Assembly: GCF_035083965.1 (NCBI RefSeq)
Contig: NC_089735.1
Span: 9,140,001-9,204,000, forward strand
Direction of reading: 5' to 3'
DNA length: 64,000 bases
Source: Branchiostoma lanceolatum
Lineage: Eukaryota; Chordata; Leptocardii; Amphioxiformes; Branchiostomatidae
The position numbers and the translations under genes were made by a program. Each line of letters starts with the position of its first letter. Position 1 is the first letter of the stretch. Under the pieces are notes generated by a model, which was given only the letters and a program-made list of their open reading frames with translations, had not been told where the DNA came from and did not search any database. Of the stretch, positions 59,701-64,000 are shown in pieces.

Positions 59701-62700
59701 ATTGAAACTGGAAAAGTCATGTCATGTTACATCGTCTTTGTATAGTCAACTGCCATCACAACTGGTAGACCCGCCGACTACATCGATGTCCTTACTCATG
59801 AGATGGGGCATCAGTTTTTCGTGGGACATCCTTTCGGTGAGTTCGCGAATTTGGACTATTGAAGAAGTATGTGTCACCTCTATCTGTATCTGTATGGCCA
59901 AAACAACTACCATTCGGTGTAACACACCAGCTATGAACAGGTAAGGGGCGCGGAATGAATACATCGAATCATTAAATGATGTTTATTCTTTTAAAAGATC
60001 AATTGAATTAAACTCAGATGTCTTAATGGGGTTACAAGAACACAGGACATGTCTGATAATGAATGTCCTAGCGGCTTTTGATGGTACTGCAGCAGCACTT
60101 GGTGTTTGTATGACGGGTCCCGCACATGCTATGGTCACGATTTTTGAGTGACAGGTAGCTTTCATTTGATTTACAGCCAGTGATCTCAATAACTATAAGT
60201 TCATATCTGAAAATTGTCTGTTTATTCCTCTTGCATCCACAAGATCCCCTCGACGATGGGGACTCGCCGTGTCCTACAAGGAAGCTGTTTGGATCTGCTT
60301 GTACAATGGGTGGAAATGAGTAAGTACAAGCTGACACTTACAATGTTCATCAAAAGAGTCAATTGATGACACCATGCCGGTATGTTAAAATATTGCAAAC
60401 GTTGAACCAATTCTATACTGAATGAATGAAAATACTGTTTGTACAAAATCAAGTGTTCTATTTCATCGATGTTTCGGTGACAACTTGCCAGTTACCATGA
60501 GGAAGGTGACAGAGATGGTCACCGAAACGTCGGTGTAATAAAACACTTTCATTGTGTACATAGAGTCTTTTTATTCAGTAACTTACCAACCTGATGAAAC
60601 TATTCACGAATGCCATTTCTATACTCTTTTTAGAACCCAGTCTTTCAAAAATAACCTTTATTAAATATTCTACGACATAGATTACGATGACAACTAACAT
60701 CAAATGACAATGTAATCCCAGTGGTCCTTAACATTTGCCGATTTATTAATTTAGTATTTCGTGTTTGTTCTATTCTAGATACCCAAAGTCGTTTGGTCAG
60801 GCGTTCTTTGACAGCATAAGGAAACACAACTTCACGTGCTTGGAGAAGAAACCACCACAGGTACCGGCTATATTATGCAATCAATATAGCAATCGTTATA
60901 TTGCCTTTTATCTTAAGTCATAATGAAGAGACATGATAGAGAATTATTTCTTTTTATACTTTGAGTTGTAGGTTTGCTACAGGCGGCTCGCATTAAAGTT
61001 AACCTGCGTTGGTAGTTAACATAGTACAGAGATAAAAGTTTGTACTAACACAACATCAGCCATCACTCAACAAAGACGGCGGGCGGTACAGACTTCCTGA
61101 CTTTTTAACCATTGCCACGTGACCTATGTAGTTGCTAATTTGAATTCGGAAAAAGGCCTGCAGTAGGTGGGTCTAGAATTTGATTGTGGTGGAAGAACGC
61201 TTTAGCTCTGTTCCTATACAATGTATTGCAATGTGATCTGTTTAAAGGAAACCTTCCGAAGAGTGATCGAGGATGTAACGTTTTTAACAACGATTTTTTT
61301 TTTGTCATGAACTGTACAGTAACATTGCGTTTTGTTCCCTAGGAAGAAGTGTACAAATGTGGAAACGGGTTTGTTGACCACGGTGAGGAATGTGACTGTG
61401 GTTCGGACCAGGTAACAGCAGAGTTTTACTTCTACATCTTACAGTACTGCTGACAATCGTCCTCATTTGGAAAGAATATATCACGTTAAGTAAAGCTTTG
61501 TTTCTTGTGATACCTTTAGGTCACGACATAGTTATCGTTTTGGATGTAACATGATTTTATTGAAGTCCTCCTTTTACTTTGCTTTGCCTAATATCCTACG
61601 CATGATTGTACGTGTAATGAATGCATCTATTACAGGTCCATGTTACAAAATTACGAACGGATATCACAAGGTGCAAAGGTCCATATCCATCTTTAGGTGG
61701 ATCTGTATCCTTTTTTATGGATACGGCCACTATTTTTTAAATGAACACAAACTATCCCATAGAGCTGCCTGATGAGTGACCCATGTTGTGACGGTCAGAC
61801 ATGTAAACTGAAAGATGGTGCCCTATGCACGGAGGGTCAAAGCTGCTGCAAGAACTGCAAGGTACGAATGAATGATTATCATTTTTAGTTTATTGCATCA
61901 CCACGACTTTTGTCCTATCTGTACAAACATGTTTCATTCGAACCGTATGAGCTCAGCTAATATGCACAGTACATAACTATCATCAATCTTGTAAATGTGT
62001 TAGGTTGATCTGGAAAGTTGCCCCGTCAGTGCCACCAATACAGACAAACGTGTATGGGCTCCGTTTTTTCATGGTAAGTGATTCCGTTTTGTCATGGTGA
62101 TTTTTCAAACTAGCATAACATAGCCCAAGACAAACTAGTAATAATTTTTTTTTATGGATCATCTTTGTTATATCTTACAGAAAAAATATTTTCAATATTC
62201 ATACCATTAGATGATATTCATGATGACAAGCCTTACTAATTACTGCGGAGACCACACATTTGTAATCGTTTTATGCTTCAATTGTTTTAAGCAAGCTGTC
62301 ACGAATACAATAAAGTAATTTGTGGAAGTTAAGAGAACCATAACAGCCCTACAGAATCACAAGATCGTCTATATTAAGAGAATCTTCATATGTTCTGACA
62401 GCTTCAACTTTCTATACGGAGATCACCACACCTGCCTCTGGTGTCATAGAGCCGTTTCCCTTCGGGCAGTTGGCACCTGGAGATGTCAAGATACCTGGAA
62501 AGATGACACCTCCAAACAGCGTGTTCAGCTGGCTACTACACGCTCCTGTGGGCCAGACGGTCAAGATCCACCTGATGATGCCTCAGATGGTAAGACAAGT
62601 TTGAAGTTAAGGCTACTTTTGAACTTAGGAAGAAACAAACTTACAGACAACATGGTAGATAAGATTGATCTAACTCAGCAGAGACTTCTTTCTACTTTTA

Positions 62701-63919
62701 CAAGGAGGATACTGGATCCATGGAAGTGATGATGGAACCATCCCATGCTCAGCATTAATTGTCATACACAGTCCACAATACATATCCCAGACGACTGACT
62801 GTGAGCAACTTGCATAAAGCATGTCATGTCGTCTTTAACAGTACAGAAACTGATACAATTTGACAGTGTCGTCTTTGGTACTTTTGACAAGTTCTTGATG
62901 TTTCGTGTCCTTTGGTTCACGTGACCTAGGTGATTGGTCACATCTGCAGAGGACCGCAGTAGTCACTTCTGCAGAGGACTGCAGTAGTTACTTCTGCAGA
63001 GGACTGCAGTAGTCACCTCTGCAGAGGACCGCAGTAGTCACTTCTGCAGAGGACTGCAGTAGTCACTTCTGCAGAGGACTGCAGTAGTCACTTCTGCAGA
63101 GGACGGCAGTAGTCACTTCTGCAGAGTACTGCAGTAGTCACTTCTGCAGAGTACTGCAGTAGTTACCTCTGCAGAGTACTGCAGTAGTCACTTCTGCAGA
63201 GTACTGCAGTAGTTACTTCTGCAGAGGACTGCAGTAGTTACTCCTGCAGAGGAATGCAGTTGGACACCAGAAAAAAATCGATGCGCTTTTTGCATTTGAA
63301 CAAAGTTTCAACGCTCAGTACCGTGAAGATATGGCATTGTGATCTTGGCCACCGTTGTCAAATACTGAGCCAATGATGATAAGTTTTCTACCATTGTCGT
63401 TCCACAGAAGTCGGAGTATTTCGAAGTTTGGGTCGCATGTCCCTACGACTGGCTGGAAGTAAGGGACGGAGGGAAGGTGACGTCACCGCTATTGGGCCGC
63501 TATTGTACTCCGTTGCAAAATCACGTCATCACGTAAGTGTTTCTTCACAGAAAAATGACTGTACCATTGAAAAATGATTCATTATCGGTTTCACCATATA
63601 CTCACACACTCATCTAACGTGTCATTTAGCTAGCACAATAATTATGCTGTAAATTTTTAAATAAAAAGTTACACAAATATTGTTATTACAGCTGCAGGCA
63701 TTCTGTACAATGAGATTTTCTATCACATCACCAGGTAGCATTGCAAAGAGGATATGTAAGGAGGTTCTGAATGGTAAAAAAATCAAAATCGATCTAGGCA
63801 TTCGCTGACATGTTTTCGTTTTTACTTCAGGTCCTCCAAGAATAAGATGCTACTACGGTTGCGAAGTGATTCGTCATTTGATAGCCACTTTGTCGTGAAA
63901 TACGAATTCCATTCGCAAG
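56725..63919 (+). CDS. Secreted metalloproteinase (M12B-like) with disintegrin-like and CUB domains, 3' partial
   Basis: Sixteen exons: 56725-56796, 57152-57214, 57503-57598, 58100-58201, 58598-58672, 58932-59107, 59495-59594, 59746-59836, 60244-60319, 60779-60860, 61343-61411, 61763-61861, 62004-62073, 62402-62589, 63408-63532, 63831-63919. Phases agree throughout, giving 524 residues before the edge. A signal peptide (WLNVLLIAPLFFAL) is followed by a metzincin domain with the zinc site HEMGHQFFVGH (246-256) and a Met-turn ACTMGG (277-282). The disintegrin-like part has CGNGFVDHGEECDCG and DPCCDGQTCKLKDGALC (about 317-365). A CUB domain starts near 400 (FSWLLHAPVGQTVKIHL; YDWLEVRDGGKV; LLGRYC; KMLLRLRSDSS). 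The fold suggests an extracellular zinc protease with adhesion or binding modules. Oddities: the glycine usual at position 8 of HExxHxxGxxH is replaced by Phe, the prodomain is short, and no ADAM cysteine-rich domain precedes the CUB. The family name is inference. Confidence 0.85.
58003..58048. repeat. Dispersed repeat fragment (copy 2) with ATGGCGGC core
   Basis: Close copy of 84-135, in intron 3 of the metalloproteinase gene, 50 bases before exon 4. The two copies differ by a few substitutions. Confidence 0.6.
59169..59294. mobile_element. Foldback element, 126 bp, in metalloproteinase intron 6
   Basis: The terminal arms GTTCCAAGTGCGCATGTGC (59169-59187) and GCACATGCGCACTTGGAAC (59276-59294) are perfect inverted repeats of 19 bases. 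The interior also has GTCAA/TTGAC-type complementarity. No clear target-site duplication was seen. Confidence 0.7.
60451..60549. mobile_element. Foldback element, about 99 bp, in metalloproteinase intron 9
   Basis: The left arm AAGTGTTCTATTTCATCGAT plus GTTTCGGTGAC pairs with the right arm GTCACCGAAAC plus GTCGGTGTAATAAAACACTT, with some mismatches. The loop is about 37 bases. Confidence 0.65.
62938..63260. repeat. 25-bp minisatellite, about 13 copies, in metalloproteinase intron 14
   Basis: The unit is CTTCTGCAGAGGACTGCAG plus TAGTCA, with variants GGACC, GGACG and GTACT. Each unit holds two CTGCAG palindromes that can pair (CTGCAGAGGACTGCAG). Confidence 0.95.
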
Positions 63920-64000
63920 GTATGTTTTTTTAAGGAGCCCATAATGATTGACAGCACGTAGTTGATAGCAATTGATTACACATAATACAAAATTAGCCAT

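Noticed and set aside
62322-62729. 135-codon frame starting at 62322
   Set aside because: It reads the CUB exon 62402-62589 in the wrong frame. The frame set by the preceding exon phase gives the CUB motif and joins exon 15.
62938-63260. CRISPR-like array from the 25-bp repeats
   Set aside because: There are no unique spacers; it is a head-to-tail minisatellite in a eukaryotic intron.

Overview
The window is eukaryotic nuclear DNA, 64 kb, with spliced genes on both strands, GT-AG introns of a few hundred bases, (CA)n and (GA)n tracts, tRNA-derived SINEs and many short foldback (MITE-like) elements. The protein set (a ciliary NME5-type nucleoside diphosphate kinase homologue, ependymin-related proteins, a vertebrate-like long-chain acyl-CoA synthetase, a C2orf68/UPF0561 homologue, a BTB-BACK-kelch protein and a disintegrin metalloproteinase with a CUB domain) fits an invertebrate deuterostome. 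Gene density, intron size and abundant small MITEs make amphioxus (Branchiostoma) my best guess; this is inference, not a database result.

Layout. 179-1580: three exons of an NME5 homologue on the minus strand, 3' end outside the window. 1968-20733: an 18.8-kb macrosatellite made of a 483-bp A segment and a B segment of 488 bp plus a variable G run, arranged as AB and ABB higher-order units (17 A, 21 B). It lies on the 5' side of NME5, and each B carries a perfect palindromic RFX X-box. 20734-24251: intergenic, with a short tandem duplication and a foldback element. 24252-28006 and 28881-32069: two tandem seven-exon ependymin-related genes with the same exon plan. 32070-34895: intergenic with a TA-flanked foldback element. 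34896-45548: a 23-exon long-chain acyl-CoA synthetase gene encoding 745 residues. Its last codons and stop are repeated twice more in the 3' flank. 47818-48383: a roughly 31-bp minisatellite. 48448-50728: four-exon C2orf68 homologue on the minus strand, convergent with the synthetase and divergent from the next gene. 51745-53787: intronless coding region of a 680-residue kelch-like protein. 56725-63919: sixteen exons of a secreted metalloproteinase-disintegrin-CUB gene running off the right edge.

The genes are ordinary, independent eukaryotic loci rather than a pathway cluster. The parts most worth a second look are the macrosatellite with its X-boxes beside a ciliary gene, the duplicated stop-codon region of the acyl-CoA synthetase, the signs of gene conversion between the ependymin-related copies, and the unusual domain order and zinc site of the metalloproteinase. 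All coordinates come from reading the sequence by eye; splice sites were checked for GT/AG and reading-frame continuity, but no alignment or search was run.
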